Positions 7,339 through 17,300 of a DNA stretch of 64,000 nucleotides are shown piece after piece. Origin of the DNA: Victivallis lenta (GTDB lineage Bacteria > Verrucomicrobiota > Lentisphaeria > Victivallales > Victivallaceae); assembly GCF_009695545.1 (NCBI RefSeq), contig NZ_VUNS01000015.1, forward strand, positions 1 to 64,000, given 5' to 3'. The position numbers and the translations under genes were made by a program. Within the stretch, counting starts at the first letter, position 1, and every line of letters starts with the position of its first letter. The notes below the pieces were generated by a model. It made no database searches and had not been told where the DNA came from. It worked only from the letters and a program-made list of their open reading frames with translations.

Positions 7339-7413
7339 TGGCTCCGGCAGCTGGATTCGAACCAGCGACCAAGTGGTTAACAGCCACCTACTCTACCGCT
7401 GAGCTATGCCGGA
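7339..7413 (-). tRNA. tRNA-Asn (anticodon GTT)
   Basis: The minus strand folds as a complete cloverleaf. The acceptor is TCCGGCA/TGCCGGA, the D stem GCTC/GAGT, and the anticodon stem GGTGG/CCACT around the loop CTGTTAA, giving anticodon GTT. The T stem is GCTGG/CCAGC with loop TTCGAAT. The discriminator G is at 7342 and an encoded CCA at 7341-7339. The 3' end points to the AT-rich island, which is the classical geometry for tRNA-targeted integration. I saw no second copy of the 3' end within the window. Confidence 0.95.
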
Positions 7414-7491
7414 GCGTTTCAATGTTTCTTAACATAGTACGATTTGAGGAAAAAGGCAAATTGAAAATCGAAAAAATTTGGACTTTTTTCC

Positions 7492-8199
7492 TCAAAAACG
7501 CGATTTTTCAGGCTTCCGGCAACAGTAGCTGCGGAGGAAACCACGGCTCTGCACATCCGATTCGATGATGAATCCTGCACGGGTCAGAAGTCCGGTCATA
7601 ATCCAGCCGGTCGTACTGAACTCCTGCGAAATGTGGCGCGAAAGGTTCGGACGCGCTTCAAATTCCGACTCAATGATGCGCTGAAAGTACTCTTCCGGAC
7701 TCCCGTTCCCCCAGTCGAACACCACGTCAAGCAGATAAAAAAAACCGCCCGCCTTCAACGAAGAAAAGATTTTCTCCAACGCCACCATCTTCCAGACATC
7801 CGGCAGGTGGTGCAGCGCCATCCCGGTCACCACAGCATCATAAGCCTGCGGCGGATAATCGAAACTCAGAAAACCGGCATGGTAAAAATCAATATTTTCC
7901 AGCTTTTCCTCACGCGCTTTCGATGAAGCATAGTCGATCATCATCGTCGAGACGTCAAGCGCCGTCACATGCGCACAGACCTTCGCCGCCGCACGGGCAA
8001 ATGCACCCGTCCCCATGCCGATTTCAAGCACCGCGCTTTCCTTCTTCAGCCTGATCGCATCGAGAATCATCCGATTCTCCGCATCGACATCGCGCATCTT
8101 GCGCATCCGGGCATCGTATGCGGCAACCTCGTCGATCGAACCGTAATCGGTCCCGATCTGCTGAAATTCATTACGCCGCCAATTGAAATGTTCTTTCAT
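7492..8199 (-). CDS. class-I SAM-dependent methyltransferase, 235 aa
   Basis: A Rossmann-type methyltransferase with motif I VLEIGMGTGAFA (S-adenosylmethionine binding), an acidic residue at the end of strand 2 (ALDVS), and a motif-IV-like YDAVVTGMALHHLPD. The layout resembles the UbiE/small-molecule methyltransferases. The substrate cannot be told from sequence. I use the ATG at 8199, which has GGAGGGAG upstream; a TTG one codon earlier is also possible. It is a single gene between tRNA-Asn and a divergently transcribed transporter, and it is the first GC-richer gene to the right of the island. Confidence 0.8.
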   Translation of the reverse strand: MKEHFNWRRNEFQQIGTDYGSIDEVAAYDARMRKMRDVDAENRMILDAIRLKKESAVLEIGMGTGAFARAAAKVCAHVTALDVSTMMIDYASSKAREEKLENIDFYHAGFLSFDYPPQAYDAVVTGMALHHLPDVWKMVALEKIFSSLKAGGFFYLLDVVFDWGNGSPEEYFQRIIESEFEARPNLSRHISQEFSTTGWIMTGLLTRAGFIIESDVQSRGFLRSYCCRKPEKSRF

Positions 8200-8350
8200 C
8201 AACTCCCTCCGTATTCCGGCCGCGAACCCGATTCGCGGGATTCATCCGTCTGCAATAACATATCATGATTCAGCCCGGTTTCAACCCCGCTGACGAAAAT
8301 TGCGCCTTTCCTGCTTCCGTGCTTTCCGGAGAAAGTTTCAATTTCCAAGA

Positions 8351-8379
8351 TTGCATTGTCGGAAAAATCAATGTATATT
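8351..8379 (+). promoter_or_regulatory. sigma70-type promoter for DMT transporter
   Basis: TTGCAT (8351-8356), a 17-bp spacer and TATATT (8374-8379) lie about 50 bp before the transporter ATG. Confidence 0.6.
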
Positions 8380-8427
8380 CTTTCCCATCAGAGGAGAGCG
8401 TATTGAACACAGGAGAGGAGCTTCAAT

Positions 8428-9312
8428 ATGATATTCGGGATTTTATCGGGGTTCGCCGCCGCCACGTTCCAATCCGGCGGGTACATTCTGGCACGCATCT
8501 ACATCAAAAAACGCAACGATCCGCTGGAGCTGATGGTCATTGCGCAGCTGCTGATCGCCCTGTTCAGCATTCCGCTTCTTCTGCTGCTCTGGCGCAACGG
8601 CTTCTGGGGAAACTGGCACTGGGTCGTGCCGATGTGTCTGACCGCGATCGGCACGACCGGGGGAGAACTCATGTTCTTCCGCGCCGAACGCAGCATCGCG
8701 CCGTCGCGGCTGTCATCCCTGCTCGGACTGCGCGTCGCGCTGCTCGCCATCGTCTCGGCCTCCATCGGACTCGAACACTACAATCTGCTCCAGTGCGGCG
8801 GGATCGTGCTGGCCGCCGCATCGGCGTTCGTCATGAACTACCAGAACGGCCGGCTCAATTTCAAGGGAATGCCGAACGTCTTCGCCGCCCTCGCCTTCTA
8901 CTGCCTGTCGGACCTGTCGATCAAGTACATGATCGACGGCATCACCGCTCCGTCGCTCTGGCACTCCGCCCTGATCGCGGTCTGCTGCATCAATCTCCTG
9001 ATCGGGACCGTGCTGCTGCCGTTCCTGTTCGTACTGAAAATCCGTGCGCGGAATTTCCTGCCGGCGACACCGTATGCGGCAACCTGGCTCGTCAAGCAGC
9101 TGTTTCTGTATCTCTGCTATGCGATGGTCGGCCCGGTGTTCGGCAACGTCGTCATGGCAAGCCGCGGCCCGATCGCAATCGTGCTGACGCTGATCCTGCT
9201 CCACCTCGGCGTCCGGGATATCGAACAGCCGAAGGCGCTTTCGGTATGGGTTCGCCGCGGCGTCGCCACGCTGATGATGGCCGCCGCGATCGTCCTCTAC
9301 TCGGTCGCCTGA
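8428..9312 (+). CDS. EamA/DMT-superfamily transporter, 294 aa
   Basis: Ten hydrophobic segments in two repeated halves of about five helices each, without a cleavable signal, fit the drug/metabolite transporter (EamA) architecture. The second repeat begins near residue 150. The ATG at 8428 has GGAGAGGAG upstream and a good promoter at 8351. It ends 14 bp from the converging nucleoside hydrolase gene, so it is monocistronic. The substrate is unknown; members of this fold export amino acids, metabolites or sugars. Confidence 0.75.
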   Translation: MIFGILSGFAAATFQSGGYILARIYIKKRNDPLELMVIAQLLIALFSIPLLLLLWRNGFWGNWHWVVPMCLTAIGTTGGELMFFRAERSIAPSRLSSLLGLRVALLAIVSASIGLEHYNLLQCGGIVLAAASAFVMNYQNGRLNFKGMPNVFAALAFYCLSDLSIKYMIDGITAPSLWHSALIAVCCINLLIGTVLLPFLFVLKIRARNFLPATPYAATWLVKQLFLYLCYAMVGPVFGNVVMASRGPIAIVLTLILLHLGVRDIEQPKALSVWVRRGVATLMMAAAIVLYSVA

Positions 9313-9325
9313 CGCAACCGGCGCG

Positions 9326-10249
9326 TCAGCGGCCCGCCGCTTTCACGTGCGCCCGGAGACGGGTGTAGATGTCGTTGAACAGCGCGGCACGGTCAATCTT
9401 CCGCGCGATCAGCATCCGGCAGGCGGTTTCGGGAAAACTCCAGGAGCTGTCGTCCTCAAGCCGTTCGCGCGGAATGATCTCCCATTCGGTCGACTGCGGG
9501 CTGGTCAGGTACGAAACCGCCGAAATGTCCCAGATCACCTTGTCCACGGATTTGTGCTCCTCGACGTAATCGCGGAAGATCGTGCAGAGATACCGCCCCG
9601 GCTCGCCGCAGTCGGCCAGCTCGCGCTCAAGTTCTTCGGGCTGCATCGTCAGCGCGCTGGCCACGTGATCGCATGGAACCCGCACGAACGGCGCCGCCGA
9701 ATCGATCACGACCTGCGCGGCCGGAACATCCTCATACAGGTTGAATTCACGGTTGTGAGCCTGCTTATGATCGTGGCCGCCGAGCCAGACAACGACAATA
9801 TCGCCCGCGATGTCCGGCGCGATCAGGAGCGCCGATGCGAGGTTCGTGATCGCGCCGATCGCAACGACGAACAGTTTTTCGCCGCGTCCCCGGGCCCGCT
9901 TCGCCTCGGCGATGATGAAATCGACCGCCTCGGAACGAACCGGCGTCATCCGGTCAGGCAGAAACGCCGTTGCACCGCGATAAGCGGGAACCCGGCCGCC
10001 GAAGCCCATGAGGTCGATGATCCGGACAATTTCCCGGTAACTCTTCTCCATCCCGTCGGCGGCGGAGGTCGAACGGCTGTTCAGAAACGGAGCCGCCGTC
10101 ACACCGCGCAGGTTGATGCACTCCGGCGTCAGCAGCGCGTAGACGAGCGCGAACTGATCGTCGATCTCGTTATAGGTGTCGGTATCCAGAATCACCGGCA
10201 CGGGACAGGCGCCGGCCGGCACGGTATAGCTCTTTTCATTGAAATTCAT
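9326..10249 (-). CDS. inosine/uridine-type nucleoside hydrolase, 307 aa
   Basis: The N-terminal calcium-binding signature, VILDTDTYNEIDDQFAL, matches the D-x-D-x(4)-D-D motif of the IU-nucleoside hydrolase family, and VVAIGAITNLASAL and the LGG-D---NREFN-- region follow. It should cleave N-ribosidic bonds of nucleosides or related N-glycosides in the cytoplasm. I chose the ATG at 10249 because GGGAGGAACGTC precedes it; upstream in-frame codons are not conserved-looking. It is divergent from an AraC regulator with back-to-back promoters, so that regulator may control it. It could act on a sugar analogue rather than a classical nucleoside. Confidence 0.85.
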   Translation of the reverse strand: MNFNEKSYTVPAGACPVPVILDTDTYNEIDDQFALVYALLTPECINLRGVTAAPFLNSRSTSAADGMEKSYREIVRIIDLMGFGGRVPAYRGATAFLPDRMTPVRSEAVDFIIAEAKRARGRGEKLFVVAIGAITNLASALLIAPDIAGDIVVVWLGGHDHKQAHNREFNLYEDVPAAQVVIDSAAPFVRVPCDHVASALTMQPEELERELADCGEPGRYLCTIFRDYVEEHKSVDKVIWDISAVSYLTSPQSTEWEIIPRERLEDDSSWSFPETACRMLIARKIDRAALFNDIYTRLRAHVKAAGR

Positions 10250-10282
10250 GACGTTCCTCCCTGGATTTTGTGTCTGCTCCAT

Positions 10283-10343
10283 AGTATAAGCGTCAATCTC
10301 TCCGGCGCCAAGCCTTGCAAATGGCAATCTTCAATGTTATTAT
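10283..10343. promoter_or_regulatory. divergent promoter pair, nucleoside hydrolase / AraC
   Basis: Minus strand: TTGGCG (10311-10306), 17 bp, TATACT (10288-10283). Plus strand: TTGCAA (10315-10320), 17 bp, TATTAT (10338-10343). The two -35 boxes are only 3 bp apart, so one bound regulator could affect both genes. Confidence 0.65.
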
Positions 10344-10374
10344 AGCACAAAACAACTTTTTCCGGAGGATTTCA

Positions 10375-11133
10375 ATGAAAGCGGAACTTCTTTACAGCGG
10401 CCGGTATTCCGGCAGCCGGAACACGGCGCTGCACCGGCACGACGGCGCGGAGCTGGTTCTGGTCACCGGCGGACGGTGCGGCAACGTCGTGCCGGGCGGT
10501 TCCCTGTCGGCCGATCCCGGCGGCGTCTTCGTCATTCCGCCGGGGCTGCCGCACCGGCAGATCGATTTCGGGGAGGTCGGCACGGTCTATCTCGTATTCG
10601 AACCGGCGGATACGGCGTTCGACCTCTCCTTCCGGGTCATCGATGCGTCGCGCGACGCCTTCGTCCCGGTCTGGATCGGGCAGATCGATGCGCTCTACCG
10701 GCAGAAAGCGCCGGAGGAGTGCGGCGCGCTCCTCTCGCTGCTGCTCGGACACCTGCACCGGCTCGAAACAGCCGTGAACGCACTGCCGATGCTGCCGGAA
10801 TCAATTGCAGCGGCGATAGAATACCTTTCCGGCCACTTCGCCGAACCGTTCTCCGTTGCCGGAATCGCCGAACGCAGCTCTTTAAGCCCCAGTTATTTCA
10901 ATGCTCTGTTCCGCCGTCACACCGGGCAGAGCCCGGCCGGATACGTCCGGAAGCTCCGGCTCGCCTATGCGCGCCGGCTCCTGCTCGGCAGCCGTCTTTC
11001 CATCACCGAGGTCGGAGAACAGTGCGGCTACCCGAACCCGAACTACTTCGTCCGCCTCTTCCGGGAACACCACGGCTGCACGCCCGGCGCTTACCGGGCC
11101 GGAGAGGGCGCCCGGGCCGACAATCTGGACTGA
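10375..11133 (+). CDS. AraC-family transcriptional regulator, 252 aa
   Basis: An N-terminal cupin-like sensor (HRHDGAELVLVTGG, PPGLPHRQI) is followed by two C-terminal helix-turn-helices: FSVAGIAERSSLSPSYFNAL--HTGQSP, then LSITEVGEQCGYPNPNYFVRLF--HHGCTPGAYR. The ATG at 10375 has GGAGGATTTCA upstream. It is divergent from the nucleoside hydrolase and probably regulates it in response to its substrate. A hairpin terminator follows at 11150. Confidence 0.88.
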   Translation: MKAELLYSGRYSGSRNTALHRHDGAELVLVTGGRCGNVVPGGSLSADPGGVFVIPPGLPHRQIDFGEVGTVYLVFEPADTAFDLSFRVIDASRDAFVPVWIGQIDALYRQKAPEECGALLSLLLGHLHRLETAVNALPMLPESIAAAIEYLSGHFAEPFSVAGIAERSSLSPSYFNALFRRHTGQSPAGYVRKLRLAYARRLLLGSRLSITEVGEQCGYPNPNYFVRLFREHHGCTPGAYRAGEGARADNLD

Positions 11134-11149
11134 TTCCGCACGAGACAAA

Positions 11150-11182
11150 AAACCGCGCGGGGCTGCGGACCTCGCGCGGTTT
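11150..11182. terminator. bidirectional hairpin between araC-type gene and fucI
   Basis: AAACCGCGCG (11150-11159) pairs with CGCGCGGTTT (11173-11182), flanked by an A-run on one side and a T-run on the other. It sits between two converging genes, 16 bp after one stop and 18 bp before the other. Confidence 0.75.
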
Positions 11183-11200
11183 CCGTTTCCGGGTTCAGCT

Positions 11201-12955
11201 TCAGCGGTAGAGCGGCCCGAGAGCCGCGCAGGCGCGGTAGTCGGCGCCCTCCTTATCCATGCCGAACGCATTCCAGACCGCCGGACGGAAGATCTTATCC
11301 TCCGGAACGTTGTGCATGCAGACCGGAATCCGCAGCATCGACGCGAGCGTGATCAGGTCCGCACCGATATGGCCGTAGTTGAAAGCGCCGTGGTTCGCGC
11401 CCCAGTTGGCCATGACGCTGTAAACATCCTTGAACGCCCCCTCCCCGGTCAGGTTCGGGACGAACCAGGTAGTCGGCCAGCCCGGATCGGTACGGTCGTC
11501 GATGATCTTGTGGATATTCTCCGGCAGCTCGTAGGTGTAGCCTTCCGCAATCTGCAGCACCGGGCCGAGCCCCTTCACGCGGTTGATGCGCGAAAGCGTG
11601 ATCGGCATGCCGCCCTTCGTCAGGAAGCGGCTCGAAAAACCGCCGCCGCGGAAGTAGCCGAGGTTCGCCGGAACCCACGAGGTCGCGTCGAGACACGCCT
11701 GCGCCTCGGTTTCGGAGATCTCCCAGAACGGCTTCATGGCCGGCTTGCCGTCCAGCGATTCGCAGCCGGTCGCATCCATCGTGGTGGCGCCGGAGTTGAT
11801 CAGGTGGATCAGGCCCGGCACGTCGAGATCGTAGCCGGTCGCCTGCTTCACGGCCTCTTTGCTCCAATAGGTGCGCACATCGCTGAAACCCGAAGCGCTG
11901 TTGGAGAGCAGATGCCCGAAAAGCATCGCCGTCCCGTTCAGCGCGTCGTTCTCGGTCGCCAGAACGAACGCTTCGCGGATGCCGTTCCAGTCGAAGGAGG
12001 AGTTCAGCACCGTCTCCATGAAGTCGCCGTTCGGCATATGGTCGGTCCACTGCCGCTGGCCCTGGAAACCGCCGGCGATCGCATTGTGCCCTTCCGCCTC
12101 CTCGCGGAAGCCCTTCTCGGCCAGCTCCGGGTTGCCGGCCATGAGGTCGCGCCCGATCATGGTCATCTTGACCACATACTCCCAGACCTTCTCCTGATCG
12201 GCCTGCGATTTGCCGTTCGCGCCGTTGTAGATGTCCTGATACTGTCTGCAGTTCTTCTTCGTCCACGCGAGGGCGCGCTCGAACTCCTCCTCGTCATAGA
12301 TCTTCTCGTTGACGCGGCGGATGATTTCGCACATGTCGACCGACTCGCAGCGCATGTTCAGATAATCCTCGAAGAATTCGGGATCGACAATCGAACCGGC
12401 GATGCCCATCGCCACGCTGCCCATCGACAGGTACGATTTGCCGCGCATCATGCCGACCGCGACCGCGGCGCGCGCAAACCCGAGAATTTTCCCGCGGACG
12501 TCGTCCGGAATCGTCGTATCCGTCGCCGCCTGAACGTCGCGCCCGTAGATGCCGAAAGCCGGCAGTCCTTTCTGCGCATGCGCCGCCAGCACCGCGGCCA
12601 GGTAGACCGCGCCGGGCCGCTCGGTACCGTTGAAGCCCCAGACCGCCTTCTGGGTCAGCGGGTCCATATCCATCGTTTCGGAGCCGTAGCACCAGCACGG
12701 CGTGACGGTCAGCGTCGCCGTGACGCCCTCGCGCGCAAACTTCGCTGCGCAGGCGGCAGCTTCGTTGACGCCGCCGATGGTCGTATCCGCAATCACGCAT
12801 TCGACCGGTTTGCCGTTCGGGTACTTCAATGTACCGATCAGCTCCGCAGCGGCCTTCGCCATGTTCATCGTCTGGGTTTCGAGCGACTCCCGGATCCCCT
12901 TGCGGCGCCCGTCGATCGTCGGACGGATTCCAATCTTCGGCATCACTTCGACCAT
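11201..12955 (-). CDS. fucI: L-fucose isomerase, 584 aa
   Basis: Full-length match to the L-fucose/D-arabinose isomerase family (usual length about 590). It opens with [21 protein letters not shown], has [15 protein letters not shown] and IYGRD, a catalytic-Glu region, ATENDALNG, and a C-terminal [13 protein letters not shown] with the conserved metal-ligand His. It converts L-fucose to L-fuculose in the cytoplasm. The ATG has GAGGTG upstream. The promoter with a palindrome (12991-13029) and the GntR/LacI regulator directly upstream on the same strand suggest sugar-controlled expression. No fuculokinase or aldolase is in the window, so the pathway continues elsewhere or the enzyme serves another aldose. 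Confidence 0.93.
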   Translation of the reverse strand: MVEVMPKIGIRPTIDGRRKGIRESLETQTMNMAKAAAELIGTLKYPNGKPVECVIADTTIGGVNEAAACAAKFAREGVTATLTVTPCWCYGSETMDMDPLTQKAVWGFNGTERPGAVYLAAVLAAHAQKGLPAFGIYGRDVQAATDTTIPDDVRGKILGFARAAVAVGMMRGKSYLSMGSVAMGIAGSIVDPEFFEDYLNMRCESVDMCEIIRRVNEKIYDEEEFERALAWTKKNCRQYQDIYNGANGKSQADQEKVWEYVVKMTMIGRDLMAGNPELAEKGFREEAEGHNAIAGGFQGQRQWTDHMPNGDFMETVLNSSFDWNGIREAFVLATENDALNGTAMLFGHLLSNSASGFSDVRTYWSKEAVKQATGYDLDVPGLIHLINSGATTMDATGCESLDGKPAMKPFWEISETEAQACLDATSWVPANLGYFRGGGFSSRFLTKGGMPITLSRINRVKGLGPVLQIAEGYTYELPENIHKIIDDRTDPGWPTTWFVPNLTGEGAFKDVYSVMANWGANHGAFNYGHIGADLITLASMLRIPVCMHNVPEDKIFRPAVWNAFGMDKEGADYRACAALGPLYR

Positions 12956-12990
12956 TTTTCACCTCACATGTTTGGTTGCAGGGACAAAAG

Positions 12991-13029
12991 TGTATACAGT
13001 TATAATAGACGCTCAAACCGCAAAATCAA
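12991..13029 (-). promoter_or_regulatory. fucI promoter with palindromic operator candidate
   Basis: TTGATT (13029-13024), 16 bp, TATTAT (13007-13002) on the minus strand. Just downstream, at the probable transcription start, lies the perfect palindrome TGTATACA (12998-12991), a plausible operator for the neighbouring GntR/LacI-type regulator. Confidence 0.5.
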
Positions 13030-13092
13030 TCTGCAATTCAAAAAAAATGCGATTATTTGCGCCCTTCCGTTTCGCCGGCGGACAGGGCAGCC

Positions 13093-14262
13093 TCAGATCG
13101 TCCCCTGGTCGTTGAAATCGGCCGGGATGCGCAGCACTTCGCCCGGCGTTCCTTCGAGCACCATCCGTTCCAGCAGCAGTCCGGCCGCCCGGCCCAGTTC
13201 CCCGTACGGCCGGGTCACCGAGCTGTACCGCGCCCCGAAGAGAGGATCGAGGTTGCAGTAGTGTTCGAAATAGAACACCGATATATCCCTGCCCGGTTTC
13301 AATTCCCTCGCATTCAGCAGCGCGTCGAAATACGACAGCGGCAGGTTGCTCCCTTCAAGCACGAGCGTCGTAGCTGTGTCCAGCTCCGGCAGCAGCCGTT
13401 TTTCGAACTCCCGGAACAGAGACTTCGCCGCCAGTTCGTCGAACAGCACCGGCTCGAGCGCAAACGTTGAACCGGCCGCCGAACGCCGCGCCACATCGAG
13501 CGAACGCTCGACCGAATAACGGTCCACCCCGGCGAACAGCAGCCGCGTCTTTCCCTTCGCCGCCGCGACGGCCAGCGCCGACGCCAGGGCGGACTGTTCA
13601 TCGATGTAGACGCCGGGATGATTCCGCCCGAGGAAATCCCGCGAACAGGCGTCCTCCGCCGAAAACAGCAGCAGGCAGCGAACCTGCCGTTCGCGGAAGG
13701 AGTCGATCACCTCGAACGCCTCCTCCCCCGATGCGAAAATCTGCCCGTTGATCAGAAAGCCGTCGACACCGGCGCCGTCGAGCAGATGGGCCAGATACTC
13801 CCGGCGGGCGGCGCCCGAAAGCGCCGGCATCAGCACGAGGCTCGTTTCGGCCGCGTTGACCGCCTGCACGACGCCCTGCTGGATCGCCGGATCGTCGCTG
13901 CGCAGCGTCGGCGCGGCGGGCAGGATGCAGAGCCGCCGCAACACCGGCGCACTCTTCTCCGGAGCGGAGGGCGGAGGCGTCACATAGACCCCCTTCCCTC
14001 GGCCGCGCTCGCGCCTCAGCAGCCCTTCGTTGGCCAGCAGCGCGACCGCCAGCCGGATCGTCATGGCGCTGACCTCGAAGAGCTCGCACAGCTGCGGATA
14101 ACTCGGCAGCTTGTCGCCGGGGCGGTAGATGCCGCGCCGGATTCTCTCCCGCAGAATCCCGGCGATGCGCTGGTATTTGATCACATTCGATTCCATGCAG
14201 CCAATGTAACACGAAAACCGCTTTTCTGCAAGCTTTCTTTCGGAGAGGAGTACGGATTTCAT
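13093..14262 (-). CDS. GntR-type regulator with LacI-like sensor, 389 aa
   Basis: A GntR winged helix (KYQRIAGILRERIRRGIYRPGDKLPSYPQL---F-VSAMTIRLAVALLANEGLL---RGKGVYV) is joined to a periplasmic-binding-protein-like C-terminal domain of about 270 residues, the arrangement of AraR-type sugar regulators. The first ATG (14262) has GGAG six bases upstream. A second ATG at 14196 begins right before the HTH domain but lacks a binding site, so the start is open. It is upstream of fucI on the same strand and probably represses it, and perhaps itself, until a sugar binds. Confidence 0.85.
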   Translation of the reverse strand: MKSVLLSERKLAEKRFSCYIGCMESNVIKYQRIAGILRERIRRGIYRPGDKLPSYPQLCELFEVSAMTIRLAVALLANEGLLRRERGRGKGVYVTPPPSAPEKSAPVLRRLCILPAAPTLRSDDPAIQQGVVQAVNAAETSLVLMPALSGAARREYLAHLLDGAGVDGFLINGQIFASGEEAFEVIDSFRERQVRCLLLFSAEDACSRDFLGRNHPGVYIDEQSALASALAVAAAKGKTRLLFAGVDRYSVERSLDVARRSAAGSTFALEPVLFDELAAKSLFREFEKRLLPELDTATTLVLEGSNLPLSYFDALLNARELKPGRDISVFYFEHYCNLDPLFGARYSSVTRPYGELGRAAGLLLERMVLEGTPGEVLRIPADFNDQGTI

Positions 14263-14280
14263 GAAAAACTCCGGCGGCGG

Positions 14281-14309
14281 TTGACAAGACGGATTCGGTA
14301 TGTTATTTT
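14281..14309 (+). promoter_or_regulatory. promoter of the 1239-residue surface protein
   Basis: A consensus TTGACA (14281-14286), a 17-bp spacer and TATTTT (14304-14309) precede the ATG by about 45 bp. It overlaps the leader of the divergent GntR gene. Confidence 0.6.
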
Positions 14310-14353
14310 AGGGAATCATGCCTTATCCATATTTCTGAACAGGAGACACGATC

Positions 14354-17300
14354 ATGAACGACGGAAAAGAAACGGGCGATATCCAGATTGTCACCGGCGG
14401 CAGTACCGTGTACGACACTTTCGTGACCGGTACCCTGATCATCGAGGACGGCGGAAGGGCATACCGCTCCGACGTCGCCGGCGGCGGCAAGCTGATCATC
14501 GAATCCGGCGGCGTCGCGGCAGGCTTCACCGTCGCGGACAGCGACTCCGTCAGCTACGATTTCCACGCCGAAGTCGACGGCCGGGGGGAAAACAATGTGC
14601 ATATCGTTTCCGCGCCGGAGAGCGCGTTCAACTATGAGATCACCGTCCGGCAGGATGTTCTCGACGGCTGCATCGCCTTTCAATGCAAGGTGGCGGACGG
14701 CGCCGTGCAGGAGATCGCCGACGGCGGCGAAGCCAGCTATACGCTCGTCCGCGAAGGCGGGCTTCAGCTTGTTCGCGGCGGCGCCCGCGCCAACGTCACC
14801 ACGGTCGAGGGACAACTTGAGCTTGAATCCGGCGCCGTGTCGAACTATGCGGTCGTGAAACGCGCGGGCGAGATGGTCGCGCGTTCCGGCTCCATCGTCA
14901 ACAACGTCACCGTGAATGCGGGCGGTCTGCTGAAACTCGAGGACGGCGCAGTACTCGGCGGCATCACCTGGGCAGGCGGGCGCATCGAGGCGGCCGCCGA
15001 CGTGAATGCCCATACGCTGGTGCTCGGACTCGTGACGTCCGGCGAGGAGAACGACACGATCTCCCCGGATGACATCCCGCTCCCGCTGCTGAACGACCTC
15101 ACATTCTTCCGCAATACCGACCTGCGCGTCGCGGTCGCCTTCGATGAGGATGCAGAAGACCGGCAGCCGGAAGGGGAATACAAACTCGCGGGCAACGCGG
15201 CAGGCTTCACCGGCTCGATCACAGTCACTTCGGGCAACTATCCCGATGTTTTCACCACACTCTCCGTCGGGGATTCCTATTCGAATACCGGGCTCACGCT
15301 CACGCTCTCGGTCAACGCGGCCGACGAACTGATCCTGACCGTCGGAAGCTGCACGGAGGACACTGCGCCGCCGGACCCGGTGCGCGCCGTCTCAAGCATG
15401 GTTTACGACAGCAGCTCCGTCATGATCCGCTGGGAGGACGGCACCGACGACATCGGCGTGACCCGCTACGAACTGCGCTACGTCCGCGAAGGCGCCTCGA
15501 AGGAGAAAACCGTGAAATCCGCGGAACCGCACTGCCTGCTCGACAATCTCGCTCCGGGCAGCTACAGCTATCAGGTCCGCGCCATCGACGCGACCGGGAA
15601 AACCGGCGAGTGGAGCGAAGAGAGGAAATTCCTCGTTGCTCCCGACAGCGACGACGACGCGCCGGAGGGCCCCGTGCTCTCCACCCCCCTCTGGGGGCAC
15701 GATTATCTCCCCGAACTCTACACGTCCCCGCAGCCGGTGCAGCCGAACGACGTCAGCGGCAGTTACTTCGCCGACGCGGAGAAACTCAACGAGCTTCAGG
15801 ATCAGCTTTACTGCTGGGCCGGAACGACCGCGAATCTGCTGACCTGGAGCGGCTGGGCGGCAAATTCGCCGCTTGCATTCGCCGACGAAGACGAAACGCT
15901 CGAATACTTCATCGATTACTGGAAGAACGAGGGCGGCCAGGACCGGGATGCCTTCTCCTGGTTCGTGAACGGCACCGGCGACAGCGGAGACATCATCGTT
16001 CCGGCCGAAGGAGGAAATCTGTTCCCGACGCTCGACGCCGGGGAGTACCAGTTCACGGTCACGGCGGACGAAGCGGAGGGCGACTTCGCAGTCCTGCTGC
16101 TCTCGAGTTTCAACGCCGGTTACGGGGTCGGGCTGTCAATCTATTCGGATGCGGGAATGGCCCATGCAATCACCGGCTGGGGCTACGAAGTCGTCGGAAA
16201 CGACATCTACCTCTACTACTCCGACTCCGACAGCGACTATTGGGACGGCAGCTTCGACCGGCGCGAGGCCCCGAACCGCCTCTCGAAAACGAAATTCACC
16301 TTCAACAGGAAAGACGGCCGCTTCTATCTTGAGGACTACCAGGTTTCGGATGCCTATCTCGGCGAATTCACGGCAATCAGGCAGTTCGACAAGATTTTCC
16401 TCGGCGAAAACGAGACGTTCGACGACGCCCGGCAGCTCGAGTTCTCCGACGGACAAACCGTGCGGGCCGGAAACATCGACGGCAGGGAGGATGACGATTA
16501 TTACGTTTTCTCGACGCAGTTCACGGGGGAGATCGACATCCGGGTCGCGATGAACTGCCCGGCGGAGTTCCTCTCCGGCATCACCGTCTCCCTGTTCGAT
16601 GCGGCGAAAAACCTGATCTGGCAGGCGGCGGAGGCCGCGCTCGAGCAGGTTTACAGCTTTATCGCGGCGGCGAATTTGAATTATTACCTGAAAGTGGAAG
16701 GCGATGCATTCACCGCCGACAATACCGCCCTGCCGCTTGAACTCAACACCTACCGCGTCGAAGTGACGGAAAACGCCGAAGGGGAGCTTCACCGGCAGGC
16801 CGGCACATCGGATGCGGACGACACCTGGCAGCAGGTCGCCGGCAGCGCATCATTCTCGACGGAGATTCCGGGCGGCCGGCCCGAAGTACCGGCCGGAAAT
16901 CTCTTCTCGATCCCGCTCAGTTCCGCGGGCGGCGAAGAGACGGTCGAAACCTCCAACTGGGTCGGCAAAGCGGACCGGATCGACCTGCGCGAGCTCAGGC
17001 TCGAACAGGCCGGCAGTTATGATTTCGCCGTTTCCGGGGTCTCTGAGAAGTTGAAACTGACCGTCTACCGTCTCAAGAACGGAAAGCTCAAAAAGGTCAA
17101 GAGCGTCTCCGTCACGGCGAAGACGAAGGAGGAGAAGCGCGGTCTCTTCGGACTCAACCTCGAGGCCGGAGAGTGCTATGTCGCAGTCGAATCCTCCTCC
17201 AGAAACGGAACCTTCTACGACGTTTCATTCGAAGGCGAAGTGTTCGTGAACGCCGAACGCGGCGACGACACCTGGGCGCTGGCGGCGGGGGACCCGGATT

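Noticed and set aside
10901-13261. A 786-residue open frame antisense to fucI
   Set aside because: Arg/His/Ala-rich shadow of a GC-rich gene; the sense strand has a full-length fucose isomerase.
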